Shown: piece by piece, positions 11,299 through 20,878 of the stretch
How positions within the stretch are numbered: position 1 is the first letter of the stretch
Layout: every line of letters starts with the position of its first letter
Assembly (NCBI GenBank): GCA_011032825.1
Contig: JAADJZ010000003.1
Span: 1,736,001 to 1,800,000 of the forward strand
Direction of reading: 5' to 3'
Length of the DNA stretch: 64,000 nt
Source of the DNA: Massariosphaeria phaeospora
Lineage: Eukaryota > Ascomycota > Dothideomycetes > Pleosporales
Notes under the pieces: generated by a model
Told to the model about the DNA's origin: nothing
Databases searched by the model: none
Seen by the model: the letters and a program-made list of their open reading frames with translations, nothing else
Program-made: the position numbers and the translations under genes

Positions 11299-11763
11299 AT
11301 GACAGCGAAAGTCACTTATCGCAGTGGCCACGCTGGCATCCGCAAGATCCTCGACGACATGCACGACGTCCTCCCACCGGAGCGGAACGGAAACACACTG
11401 TACTTGCGGTGTCGCACAATGTACGGTCAAATCCAGACCCTTCACCTCAAAGCCGAAGCGTCCGACAACCCGACGAAGCTGTACATCGAAATGCAAAAGC
11501 TCCTCCCCACTCTCACCGAATACCTGAAGAACCTCAAGGCCAAGAAAGGGATCCCCACGAAGATGGCCGAATGCTTGAATGAGTTGAACGTGGTGTTGGA
11601 AGCAATTGTTGACGGCATCGAGCTAGAGGATTCTGCTAATGACTCTGATACTGAAATGGCAGATGACGAGCCGGACGCCAGGACAGAAAAGCCAGAGCCT
11701 CCCGTGAAGATCACTATCAAGACCGAAGCCCCAGAAGCTACGAGAGGAGCTCGCTGCTGCTAA
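11299..11763 (+). CDS. Hypothetical protein, acidic; probable C-terminal coiled coil in a shifted frame
   Basis: From the ATG at 11299 a 154-residue frame runs to 11763. The first ~100 residues look helical and charged (for example LYIEMQKLLPTLTEYLKNLKAKKG). Then comes an acidic stretch around EDSANDSDTEMADDEPD and a PVKITIKTE segment that resembles a SUMO-acceptor context (IKTE). I do not recognise a family. Directly after, another frame continues without a stop to 11845 with a heptad-like segment (LREELAAAKKANQDLNVENN). This suggests that the true C-terminus is a coiled coil reached through a short intron or a one-base frameshift. No convincing GT-AG pair of normal length resolves it, so the 3' end is uncertain. 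Confidence 0.45.
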   Translation: MTAKVTYRSGHAGIRKILDDMHDVLPPERNGNTLYLRCRTMYGQIQTLHLKAEASDNPTKLYIEMQKLLPTLTEYLKNLKAKKGIPTKMAECLNELNVVLEAIVDGIELEDSANDSDTEMADDEPDARTEKPEPPVKITIKTEAPEATRGARCC

Positions 11764-12868
11764 GAAAGCGAACCAAGACCTCAATGTGGAGAACAACCGT
11801 CTTACTATGCAGTTGAAGCAAGCGGGATCATCTGCTGCGGCGTGAGGACGGCGATCCGGACGTTGCACTACCCCTGGTAAACGGCGTCGTCAGTAGATCC
11901 ATCAAGAGCAGTCTGTATGGCCAACGCCAGGGTGCTTGTGCAATAGGGTCATCAATTTCGGGAATCTGGCTCGATAAGAGTGTTGGCGAATCATCCGGGA
12001 TGCTTGGGGAGACATTCGTTGAAGTCTGGATATGGTAATGTTGCATTGCATTACAAGCGATGAGGACAGTTAGGCAATCATAGGCTCGGATCGGAAATCG
12101 AGTATGTAGATGCTGGGCGGTTCAATACAGATTATGAAGATGACTGGTCACCGATGCGACGTGGAGAGAAGACGACGGGACGGTGTGATAAGGAGGCAGC
12201 CTAACACGCTAGGGGCTTAGTGCACTTTAAAAACGGAAGTTTCACGCGGGGTTCCGCACTTCACCTTCACTTCCCCCCAGGGTTGCAGACGCCGACATCA
12301 AACTCGACGCTGCAGCCTGGCTGGGCGAGCACGACAGAAGATTGACTCCGCCAGCTGATGGCTACATTAACTAGCAGTCTACACGCTGCTGCAGCGGCGC
12401 CACGCGACCCAGACTGACGGGGCAGCCCTGGAGGTGGTGGGCGCTGGACGGACGTGCCTTCTCAATGCTCTCTCACTTTCACTGTCTCGACGCACCTGCA
12501 CCTTTCTTCTCACCGCCACGTGACCGTGGTCGAGGTGCCTGCCAGTCGCCATACCCACCTCAGTCCCTTCCCCTCTTCACTCCGTCTTTATCGTCCCCGC
12601 ACCCCCCCGGCTTCGTTTGCTACGCGTGCTTTCATACTCAAACAAAAGTCTGCAGTTATCCGGGCTTGCTTCCGCCTCCCCGCTAAGTGTAATTGTGCAA
12701 AGGGAGCCCGGGTCAAAGCGCGCGTTTTGGCGCGCCGCGACACCTTCGCGTCTGTGCCCCCATCATCAACACACGCGACAGAAGCTCGTCTTCCACACAG
12801 CGTCGCCCTCGCGCGCAAAAACCGAGAGAACTTTAACTAAGCCCGTCTGCAAGCGATAGCAGGTCACC
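11764..12868. other. Intergenic and promoter region of the 12869 gene
   Basis: It holds the possible coiled-coil extension to 11845, then non-coding DNA. From about 12450 on, the plus strand is C/T-rich with CCCC, TCTCTC and CTTT runs, typical of filamentous-fungal core promoters and 5' leaders. Open frames here read as low-complexity shadows. Confidence 0.4.
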
Positions 12869-14980
12869 ATGCCGCCCGGAGGCTTGTACCCAATGCCGCG
12901 GCACCACTTGTACGGCTCGCGGAAGCCTCTCAAAGTCTACAGCACGAAGGACTTCGAAGAGCCTGAGGCCGAAATCAATGTCGAAGCTGTTGATGCCGAT
13001 GAAGCGGAAAATCTCCGACGCAAGGACGAGAAAAGGCTGAGGAAGGAGGAGAGGCGAAAGCGGAAGGAATTGAAGAAGCAGCAGGAGGTTGCCCCAAACA
13101 CAGATCACATGCAGACTGAAGTTCCATCTCCCATCAAAGTTAACGCGGCTGCGCCTTCGGACGGCGGCAAGGTTGAGCGTAAGAAAAAGAAAAAAGCCGA
13201 GGCAGAGAAAAGCCTTCCGGAAGCTTCGCACAAGAAGCGCAAACGCGAAAGCAAAGCCGGTGTCAATGAGCCGACCGCCCCGCAGAATGATGCTGTCAAT
13301 GGCAGTTTCGTTGTTGGTACGGACATGGTGAAGACTTTGAAGCAATCTATGGGCAATCTCGGTCAGACGTTCAACCAGATGTCCCTGCCCGAGCCGCTAC
13401 CTCAAAAGACATCGAAAGTGAAGAAGAAGAAGGCCAGTAAGAAGACTGAAGCCGCGGAGAAGAACGTAGTTCAGCAATCTGAGCCAGTCGGCGCTCCCGA
13501 ATCGCCCGAGACCCCCACGAAAAAGAGACAGAAGAGGTTGAGCGACAATGGCGTGGCCAAGAAAATGGCAGTCCCGTTCGCATCTCGCCTGGTACGACCT
13601 GTCGCTAGAACTCTGAACTCCGGCACACCCCAACAATCATTCGTACCGCTTCCACCCTCATCGCAATGGACGGCATCCCAACAGAAGCAGTCGGCGCCTG
13701 AGGTCTTAGTTCCAGAGACACCAGTGGCAAAGTCACGGTCAAAGCCTATTCAGAAAGCGCCAGTGCCTTTCTCATTGTCGCAGCCTTCCACAACGAGCAA
13801 GTCTGCAAAGAAAACGTCGAATAAGGCGCGTTTGACCCTTGATGTTTCCCCTCCTACGTCGACTGGGGGTAGCCAGAGCGCGACAACTCAATCTGCTACG
13901 TCTAAGCCTAAGAAGGGTCGTAAATCTGAGGTTAAGCCCAAGTTCGCGACCTCGTTGCTGAGCAAATTCATCCAACCTCTCAGGGACAATGTCACCCGTG
14001 CTTCCTCAAGGCAGGGTTCAGTGGGCACGTCGGTTGGAACATCTATGGCACCTTCATCTGCATCTTCGGTGGATCTTCCGGAACAGTTCAACCGCGTCGG
14101 AAAGCCGTATGCCCGATCTGGAGCTCTCGTTGACCCATTCACTACACGCGAACCGATCAAAAAGAAACATCGCGAGACTCACGAAGAAGCGCCCATGCAG
14201 ATCTTCGATGAAAAATTCAGCGACATGGTCAAGACTGTGAACTTCACTGAAGAGAGCGATTACTTAAACAGTTATCTAGACTGGAGCAGCCTCGAGAACG
14301 ACCCGATCGACAAGGTCCCCTGCCTCGGTCAAGTCACCGGATGTACCAGCAAGAAGGAAGAGATTTTCCGACTGAGCAGGGAGGAGGGTATCAATATTAT
14401 GAAGCTTTTCGAGAACGGTACCGCCAGTGAGCAACTCATAGCACATGCCAATACAAACGGCCGCAACGCTGAGGGTTTCCTCATCACGGCAATTCGTGCA
14501 CGCGTACCCGTTCCAATCGGTCCTGTCGAGGGAGAATGGACGCTGTACTGTCCCAAGTACTCAGTCCGGCACGTCGACAAATATAGCGGCCTGCGAGCCA
14601 TGAAAATATCTTCTATCAGCGGCTTCAACGACAAAAACATGTTCACTGCTCGACTTAGCCTCCCGCCCCGCCCAGGCGTGTACTCGACGCTCACGTTCTC
14701 GACTCCGCCGCATGCCTCATTCCGCACAACGACGCTCACGACCGCGGCTGAGCGTAACACCATGGAGGTGATCTTCTTCGGGAACGGCTTTCTCCACCTG
14801 CGCATGGATCTCAAGTTGTTCTTGACAGGCAGGCCAATCGAAATGGTAGATGGGAAGTCCAGACTCATGGAGTTTATAGGAGTGCACGAGAAGGCTCTTA
14901 GGTGGGAGGAACCGAAGGATGAGCTTCAAGAGATGGGCAAGAAGGTTTTCGAGAAGTATGGACACATCGACAGTGATTAG
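12869..14980 (+). CDS. Lysine-rich nuclear-type protein with the three-block C-terminal domain (gene 1 of 3)
   Basis: This 703-residue single-exon gene has ATG context CACCATGCC. The first ~100 residues are basic and charged (RLRKEERRKRKELKKQ). Residues ~100-440 are disordered and Lys/Ser/Thr/Pro-rich, with several nuclear-localisation-like clusters (KKRKRE, KKRQKR). From ~460 the sequence becomes globular. The last 150 residues contain WTLY (557-560), FFGNGFL (636-642) and FIGVHE (669-674), each with a counterpart in the genes at 15648-17303 and 20879-21739. I recognise no named family. A nuclear role is inferred only from the basic clusters. The gene is convergent with the 15648-17303 gene. 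Confidence 0.75.
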   Translation: MPPGGLYPMPRHHLYGSRKPLKVYSTKDFEEPEAEINVEAVDADEAENLRRKDEKRLRKEERRKRKELKKQQEVAPNTDHMQTEVPSPIKVNAAAPSDGGKVERKKKKKAEAEKSLPEASHKKRKRESKAGVNEPTAPQNDAVNGSFVVGTDMVKTLKQSMGNLGQTFNQMSLPEPLPQKTSKVKKKKASKKTEAAEKNVVQQSEPVGAPESPETPTKKRQKRLSDNGVAKKMAVPFASRLVRPVARTLNSGTPQQSFVPLPPSSQWTASQQKQSAPEVLVPETPVAKSRSKPIQKAPVPFSLSQPSTTSKSAKKTSNKARLTLDVSPPTSTGGSQSATTQSATSKPKKGRKSEVKPKFATSLLSKFIQPLRDNVTRASSRQGSVGTSVGTSMAPSSASSVDLPEQFNRVGKPYARSGALVDPFTTREPIKKKHRETHEEAPMQIFDEKFSDMVKTVNFTEESDYLNSYLDWSSLENDPIDKVPCLGQVTGCTSKKEEIFRLSREEGINIMKLFENGTASEQLIAHANTNGRNAEGFLITAIRARVPVPIGPVEGEWTLYCPKYSVRHVDKYSGLRAMKISSISGFNDKNMFTARLSLPPRPGVYSTLTFSTPPHASFRTTTLTTAAERNTMEVIFFGNGFLHLRMDLKLFLTGRPIEMVDGKSRLMEFIGVHEKALRWEEPKDELQEMGKKVFEKYGHIDSD

Positions 14981-15145
14981 GTGGGTGGGTGAGTTTGTCT
15001 TTCGAGAGGAGGACTGGGTGCAAATACGGATCGACGAGCATCGCTCTTGGATCGACATCCCGAACACCTGGTACCGGCTGAAGCGCCTCGACGGTTTTCA
15101 ATGTTTCTTTTTCAACGCAGCTTTATGGGTTTCCACCATGGGCTC

Positions 15146-15370
15146 TCTGGTCTTTCAGTTTCCCATACCCGGCGGTCTGCTGATCTGCACGATGATTCTC
15201 ATGTCTCGTGGTTAGGATGGTGTCAAGGATTTCATAATCGGCTTGTCTGGTATTTCGGGACTTTCTCATACCCCAGTTACTCCTGATCTGCACAATGATT
15301 CTTCAATGTCTCGTTGCCAACACGGCGTCCGAGATGATTCACAATCGCAGTCTGGTCTTTCGGTCTCTCA
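15146..15370. repeat. Degenerate ~100 bp tandem repeat, about 2.2 copies
   Basis: TCTGGT(C/A)TTTC begins at 15146, 15246 and 15351. The first two units also share CTGATCTGCAC(G/A)ATGATTCT and TCATGTCTCG-like stretches at the same internal offsets. It lies in the 3' space between two convergent genes. The frame through it is not protein-like. Confidence 0.55.
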
Positions 15371-15647
15371 GACCTAGACACTGCTGGGGGGGCACAATGC
15401 AAGTGCATACATACTTTTCAGAGTAAACGGTAGTAGTGCGCTACTCATAATAATCAAAGGCTCGTTGAGCGTCTGCTGTTTCCTTTGCCTCCTTCGTGTT
15501 TAATATGCTTCTTTCCATCGTTCCTCTCCCCTTGCCTCTCCCCACGAGGAGCAAAATCTCCTCACTCTAGCTCAAACTTAGTACCCAAACGCATTATTTC
15601 ATGGACCGACTCGTGGAAGCCGCACCCCCACGGCACCAACAACCAAA

Positions 15648-17303
15648 TCACCCCTTCCTCTCGTGCTGCACGCCATAAAAAACCATCATCCTCTCATCCT
15701 TGGCTCTGCCTCTGCCACCACCACCACCACCACCACTCCCGCGCCCCAAAAGCACCCGCCGCACTTCCGACTCGGGGAACCGAAACTCCAAAACCCCCTG
15801 TCCAAGAAACACAAACTCAATTTCAAACATGTCCACGCTGCCGCTCGTAGCACTCTCTTTGCCCTTGCTCTTGCCTTTGCCCTTCCCCTTCCCCTTATCA
15901 TTAATACCTCTCCACGCCAACACCCTGACCACGTCCTCGCAGCCCCGCAGCGGCACCCGCACAACCCCAATCTGGAACTCGCACCCGCAGACGCGGAACT
16001 CGGCCGTGAAGCTCGAGGGCAGCTCTGCGCGCAGGGATGGCCGGTCGCTCGGCGGCGCGACGCTGCTGCGGTGGAACACGAGGCGCGGCGGCGGCGGTGG
16101 TGGCTGCTCGGTGTCGGACAAGGAGCGGGCTTGCAGCACGCCGCGCCAGCCGACCCACAGCTGCAGGAAGCGTGCCGAGTACAGGTGCCACGGCCAGCTG
16201 GGCATGCGGCTGTTGGGGATGTAGGTGCGGTTCGACTGGACGAGGGTGCGCGTTTCGGTGATGCGGACGATGGCGGCTTCGAGGTTGGTGGCGAAGGTCG
16301 ACATGGCGGAGGTGGGGGAGTCGAAGGCTTCGTGGTGTTGCTGGTTTGGTCGTGGCGGCGATAGCTCGATGATGTCTGGGTCCGACTGCTGGTGTTGTGG
16401 TTCTGCGGAGGCGGAGTCCGATAAGTCGATAATGTCGGGTCTCTGCTGTTGTGGTGATAACTCGATGATGTCTGGTTCCTGTCGCTGTGGCTCTAAATCG
16501 ATGAGGACTGGTTGCGCTTTTGCTTCGACCTTGTCTGGTTTTTGTTGTTGCGTTTCTGCTTCAAAAGAGCCTGGTTCCGCCTCTTGTGGTTCCACCTCAA
16601 TGGAATCTTCTACCTGCTGTTGCGGTTCCACCTCGATAGAGTCTTCCACCAGTAGTTGCGATTCCGCCTCGGCATCGTATTGCCTGGTCTCTTCTAAGTG
16701 GCCAGTGTCGCTAGGAACAGGACTAGGACTAGGACTAGGACTAGGCGTCCGCGATCTTTGGCTGCGGATGCGCAGATCTGCAGACTCGTCGCTGAGGCGG
16801 CTAACGTCGACGTCTTCTGATGGAATACAGTTCTCCGCGAGGGTGGGGGCGTTGTCAGGCTCGGGCTGGACTGAGGAGAAACATGGCGCTGCTGCTGGTT
16901 CGGTGGATAGCTTGCGGAGGCGCAGATGTGCGGACTCATCGCTGAGACGGCTGACGTCTTCTGCTGGACCGTGGTTCTCCACGGGGGTGGGGGCATTGTC
17001 ATTCCATAAGGCGGCTAACAGCTTGAGTTCATTTTCCTGCTTGCGGAGCTTTCGCTGCAGTTTCTTCGATTTGCGCCGTCTGACCTGCTGGCTTTTCGAG
17101 GATTGCGCCGCGAGGGTCTGGGTAGTAGGCGTAGCATCGGGGCCGCCCACGACCTTGTTCTTTTTTTTTGTGTGGTTGATCTTGTTGCGGTTGACGCTCC
17201 TCGCTTTGGGCTTGCTGTCGCGCGGTGCGGTACGGGGTATGTGTGTCTTGCTGGCGGCAGTAGCAGCGCTGTTCGCGTCGGACGACTTCTTTCGTTTCGC
17301 CAT
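15648..17303 (-). CDS. Poly-SIM protein with the three-block C-terminal domain (gene 2 of 3)
   Basis: This is a 551-residue protein on one exon, ATG at 17303. Residues 1-100 are basic with nuclear-localisation-type clusters (VRRRKSKKLQRKLRK). A duplicated SRLSDESAxLRxR motif sits near 118-130 and 168-180. 'VEDSIEVEPQ' is repeated at about 219 and 231. Four SUMO-interacting-like cores follow: VLIDLE (266), DIIELS (278), DIIDLSDS (290) and DIIELS (310), each in an acidic or serine context. The C-terminal domain has WHLYS (372-376), FLGQGVL (499-505) and VFYGVQHE (541-548), interrupted by KG- and G-rich loops. Family unknown. A SUMO-dependent nuclear scaffold is a reasonable inference, not a demonstrated role. 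The long open frame on the opposite strand (16225-17331) is a shadow. Confidence 0.75.
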   Translation of the reverse strand: MAKRKKSSDANSAATAASKTHIPRTAPRDSKPKARSVNRNKINHTKKKNKVVGGPDATPTTQTLAAQSSKSQQVRRRKSKKLQRKLRKQENELKLLAALWNDNAPTPVENHGPAEDVSRLSDESAHLRLRKLSTEPAAAPCFSSVQPEPDNAPTLAENCIPSEDVDVSRLSDESADLRIRSQRSRTPSPSPSPSPVPSDTGHLEETRQYDAEAESQLLVEDSIEVEPQQQVEDSIEVEPQEAEPGSFEAETQQQKPDKVEAKAQPVLIDLEPQRQEPDIIELSPQQQRPDIIDLSDSASAEPQHQQSDPDIIELSPPRPNQQHHEAFDSPTSAMSTFATNLEAAIVRITETRTLVQSNRTYIPNSRMPSWPWHLYSARFLQLWVGWRGVLQARSLSDTEQPPPPPPRLVFHRSSVAPPSDRPSLRAELPSSFTAEFRVCGCEFQIGVVRVPLRGCEDVVRVLAWRGINDKGKGKGKGKSKGKESATSGSVDMFEIEFVFLGQGVLEFRFPESEVRRVLLGRGSGGGGGGGRGRAKDERMMVFYGVQHERKG

Positions 17304-17567
17304 GGGTATGTTTGGTCGAGTGCGTTGCTGAGAGCTTTGGCATGGGTATGGCGGGGCAAGACGCGTCGAAAGTTAGTGGCTTGGCTAGATGGAGTGAAAG
17401 CCAGAGGACATTGCAGCCTTCACTGCTAGTGTGCTCAACTGAGTCACACACATTCTCCTTACGATTATACCATTCAATTTTGATTTAGAGACGTCTTACG
17501 TGTTGAGACCGAGAATCAGGTACACAATATGCATTCATATTTCCTAATCCCTAGTGCACAAGCTTGG

Positions 17568-17721
17568 TGAAAGAAGCGAGAAGTAGGTTTTATACCTAGG
17601 AGTCATCTTGATGAACCGTGGTTCTGAGATTGCGGCTCCACAAAACGAAACACCCACTCAGCTCACGCTGAACACAAATGAGGCTCTTAGCAGCAAATTT
17701 GAGCTTTGCGAAAACTTTCTC
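17568..17721. repeat. Dispersed 154 bp repeat flanked by 13 bp direct repeats
   Basis: The sequence from 17568 (GAAAGAAGCGAGAAG) through the GCTCACGCTGAA block to ~17715 recurs at 41174-41290. Here it is bracketed by TGCACAAGCTTGG at 17555-17567 and again at 17722-17734, which looks like a target-site duplication. It has no coding capacity. It lies 250 bp upstream of the poly-SIM gene's start. Confidence 0.6.
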
Positions 17722-19075
17722 TGCACAAGCTTGGATAACGCGATATCATGTGACTCTTAAGGAACTTCTACCGTTGGAGGTTACCTAGGTAGGCATACAA
17801 CAAACCCGAAACAGTTACTTTCATTCTGCTCGACCTAGCGCCCCTTGTGTTTGGCGTTAAGTAAAGCTCTGGTGACTGTCTTTGATGGATTACCTTGATG
17901 CGGAACCTACTCGTCTTTAAATTTCCTGGTGAAAGCAGTACGTATCTACGCGCAAAAACTTAGCTTCCAAGCTGTACCAATCTCGACTGATGTCCCACTT
18001 GTTGACTTTGTTCGACTTTGTTAGTGTTTTTGAAGTGACAAAAAAGTGGGTTCAATCGCTTTCCCAGTGCCATGACAGGTTGTTGACCAGCAAGACAAAC
18101 ATCGTCTCAAACCTGAACATAAAGCCTTGTACCGTACAAAGCTTTTCTATATTAATCATACTAGAAATGGCATGAAAGGGCCAGCAGCGTGGGGAGGGAT
18201 TCGCCGCCATGTAAACACTATCAAGTGCAGGGCCAAGATTGCTCTCCGGCCTTACGGTAACCGAGTAAGACCCTAGAAGGATATCCGAAAAGCACATCCC
18301 GGGGCTGCAGTACCTTATCTACCTTCTCTATCTCGTTTCTCGGGCAAACATTGTCCTTGCCCTGTACGTGGAATCATGTGCTCTATGAATAATCAGATGC
18401 CTCGAGGCACTAGAGCCTTTGTATTAGCGAGAGCTTGTTGCTAATCCATTCCGTGACCTAAGAAAGATGAGGACAATGAAGAAAGCTTAGAGATGTGAAT
18501 AGAGGACTTCCGAGCCTTCAAGTGTTTACGAGAAATGACGGGACGAATGAGGCCGAATACGAGGCCGGCAGGAAACTCCTATAGTTGAGCCCCACGAGAC
18601 GTGGGACATGGTGAGCTAGCGGGACGCGCGGTAGCCACACCTTTTAACAAGTGGATGATTAAAAAACCGACGATTGCAGCAAATGGAAAGACGTCGTAGA
18701 TTCCCGACGTGCATATTAGAAAGCGACACTACTGTCCCGAGCGGAAGGTAACGACTTGACTGGACTGAGTGCATAGCTGATCTAATATAGACCTCAAGGC
18801 TGAGATCTACCTCGAGTGCTTATCGCTGAAGACGAATATGTAATAGGACTTGGTAACGAACCGCGCTCAGTAGGTGAAGGCTACGATCGCCAATCGAGAG
18901 AGGGTCGTAAAGGCAAAGGCGATCAATGTACTGACGTATCTTAGTCAGATTCTCGCTATACCTAGGTGTCCGGAAGCAACAGTCGTGTGACCTGGCCCTA
19001 CCAGTTTGTCAGAAACGCATGTGGCGCATCAAGAGACACAAATAAGGGTCTACCACCTATACTGAAGGACGAAGG

Positions 19076-19321
19076 TCAATGCAGATGCATTGTGACATAG
19101 CCTTGCCATCCGGTCATTCCGCGATTTAAAAAAGCTTCGTTCGTAACCGCTTGAATGTGAGTGGGCACGGCTACCTGGCTGCTGACATGGTCAGCATATG
19201 GGTTGCACAACAACTCATGGTCCACCTGAAGGACGTCAAATGCTGACGAGGTGAGATTCTGAGCGAAAGCAAGGAAGCTGTAGCTTAGAGACAGGATCAG
19301 CATAATTACAGCCAACCCCAT
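19076..19321 (-). CDS. Possible small secreted protein (weak)
   Basis: This 81-residue frame has ATG at 19321 and a clear signal-peptide-like start (MGLAVIMLILSLSYSFLAFA, residues 1-20). The remaining ~60 residues contain only one cysteine and no motif I know. It has no intron evidence and no close neighbour on the same strand. An open frame of this length can arise by chance; only the hydrophobic leader supports it. Confidence 0.25.
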   Translation of the reverse strand: MGLAVIMLILSLSYSFLAFAQNLTSSAFDVLQVDHELLCNPYADHVSSQVAVPTHIQAVTNEAFLNRGMTGWQGYVTMHLH

Positions 19322-19913
19322 CGTAAAGCGGAGAACGGGCGGTCAGGACTAGAGACCATGGGGGGCGGAAGGTTCGGCAGTCTTGGTGCAAAACCAATAG
19401 CCAACTGCTCACTCAAGATGATGGAGGATAACTCATGCTAGGTGTGAGCCGTGCACGGCTGAGCGTGGGGGTAGAGGGCGCTCCCTACTCGATGGACTTG
19501 GCCGACCAGCCACCCCAGACGCTGACCGAATGACTGCGAGCCAGGGGAAACTGGGGTAGGATTCTGACCTCTGGAGGCGAAGACAGCCTAGACAAGGCCG
19601 CTCAGAACAGCAGGCGTGGCGTGGAGGTCCCTCTCGGATGTTTGTGCCAAGGGCGGCCACGTGCCACTATGGGGGAGAGGGCGACTTGCCACCTGCGTAC
19701 GTAACGCGATCGGAATCTCACTCGTCCTCGTGGGCGGCTTCGTCACAGAAACCTTATGTGGACGACTTCTCATCGGCCGGGCTGACGTTGGGCGGCTGCC
19801 GAGTGTCAGACTCGCACAGGAGGCCCTGAGCGCTGCAGAGGCCGACTGGAAGAGCAAGGCGGGGCAGATTCGGGTGCTGATGTGCCGACATGAGCAAGTC
19901 CGACGGCACAGCC

Positions 19914-19940
19914 TGCAGAGTGCAGAGTGCAGAGTGCAGA
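19914..19940. repeat. Heptamer tandem repeat TGCAGAG, ~3.9 copies
   Basis: TGCAGAG is repeated at 19914, 19921 and 19928, followed by TGCAGA. It is a short microsatellite in the GC-rich upstream region of the 20879 gene. Confidence 0.8.
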
Positions 19941-20375
19941 CAGGCAGCGCTGCAGGAGCATGGAGATATGTGCCGCTGGCCCAGCACGCAACATGGCTGC
20001 TCACTGCTCAGGGCAGTCGCGCGCTGTTGTTCACGATGGTACCGAGGGGACGGCCGAGTGTCGGGCCGATCGGGAGGCTGGATGGGCGGGCCGGCGAAGC
20101 AGCGAGGCCCGGGGCTGGGTGTCGGTGGACGGGTGGACGTGGACGTCTGTTCGTGCTCTGGCCTGCAATTCCCGACAGCCTGGGACCGAGTGCTGCAGTG
20201 TGCTGCATGCTGCGGAGGAGGGCGCGGGGGGCATGGAGCGAGTGAGGGAGTGAGGGAGTGAGAGTCCAGAGTCCAGCCAGACAGCGCGGCGGGTCCTGCT
20301 GGCTCCCGAAGCGCCAGCACCACGGCGGGGCGACGTGTAGCCGCACGACGCAGGCGCGCCGGCGGGCAGGCGAGA

Positions 20376-20402
20376 GGGTGAGGGCGAGGGTGAGGGTGAG
20401 GG
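20376..20402 (+). other. Five regularly spaced GGG tracts (potential G-quadruplex)
   Basis: GGG occurs at 20376, 20382, 20388, 20394 and 20400, each separated by 3-base loops (TGA or CGA). This meets the usual four-tract quadruplex pattern with one spare tract. It lies ~480 bp upstream of the ATG at 20879, on the coding strand. Confidence 0.6.
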
Positions 20403-20611
20403 TGCCGGCGAGCGGTGCGGTCGCTGCGGTTTGTGGTGGGCGAGCGATGCACACGACGAGCCCGGCGTCTCGCCGCCCGTGCGTCCGGCCTGCGCGCGCT
20501 GATTCGCCGGGGAAGGGCAGCCCAGGCCGCGCGCTGGGATGGGCAGGCACGACCGCTGCTGCGGCGCTTGGCGCCCTCCAGCAAAACCCGCGCGACGCAA
20601 AATCTCGCGGC

Positions 20612-20646
20612 GCTGTCTGCTGTCTGCTGTCCGCTGTCCGCTGTCC
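20612..20646. repeat. Heptamer tandem repeat GCTGTCY, 5 copies
   Basis: Units begin at 20612, 20619, 20626, 20633 and 20640 (GCTGTCT twice, then GCTGTCC three times). They lie about 230 bp upstream of the ATG at 20879. Confidence 0.8.
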
Positions 20647-20878
20647 TCTGCTCCTTCCTCGGAGGCTCGCCATGTTCCCAATGTGACTTGCTTATATGAC
20701 CTGTCTGTCGATGCACGCCGGCCGCAGCCAGCCAGCCCGACCACTCCAGCCCGGCGCCATCACCGCCGAGCTGCACCGCTCCCCCCCCGCCTGCCCCCCT
20801 CCCCACAGCCTCGTCGTCGACAGCCTCCGCCGGCACCCGCTCCCTCTCTGCTCGAGCCCCGCTGAGCCCGCCGCTCCA

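Larger units (their letters stand above)
17735..20878. other. Long intergenic stretch with one weak secreted-peptide candidate and GC-rich short tandem repeats
   Basis: Up to ~19.4 kb I see no convincing gene except the minus-strand candidate at 19076-19321. From ~19.6 kb the DNA is GC-rich, with many overlapping long frames on both strands; these are compositional artefacts. It contains the heptamer repeats and the G-tract run listed separately, and ends in the leader of the 20879 gene. Confidence 0.4.

Noticed and set aside
10899..11582. A 227-codon gene upstream of and overlapping the 11299 gene
   Set aside because: No motif, odd composition, and it overlaps in another frame the better-supported 11299 frame with its acidic and coiled segments.
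16225..17331. A 368-codon plus-strand gene, Cys/Ser/Gly-rich
   Set aside because: It is the exact antisense of the poly-SIM gene. Its repeats are the complement of the DIIELS and EVEPQ repeats, and it has no start context.
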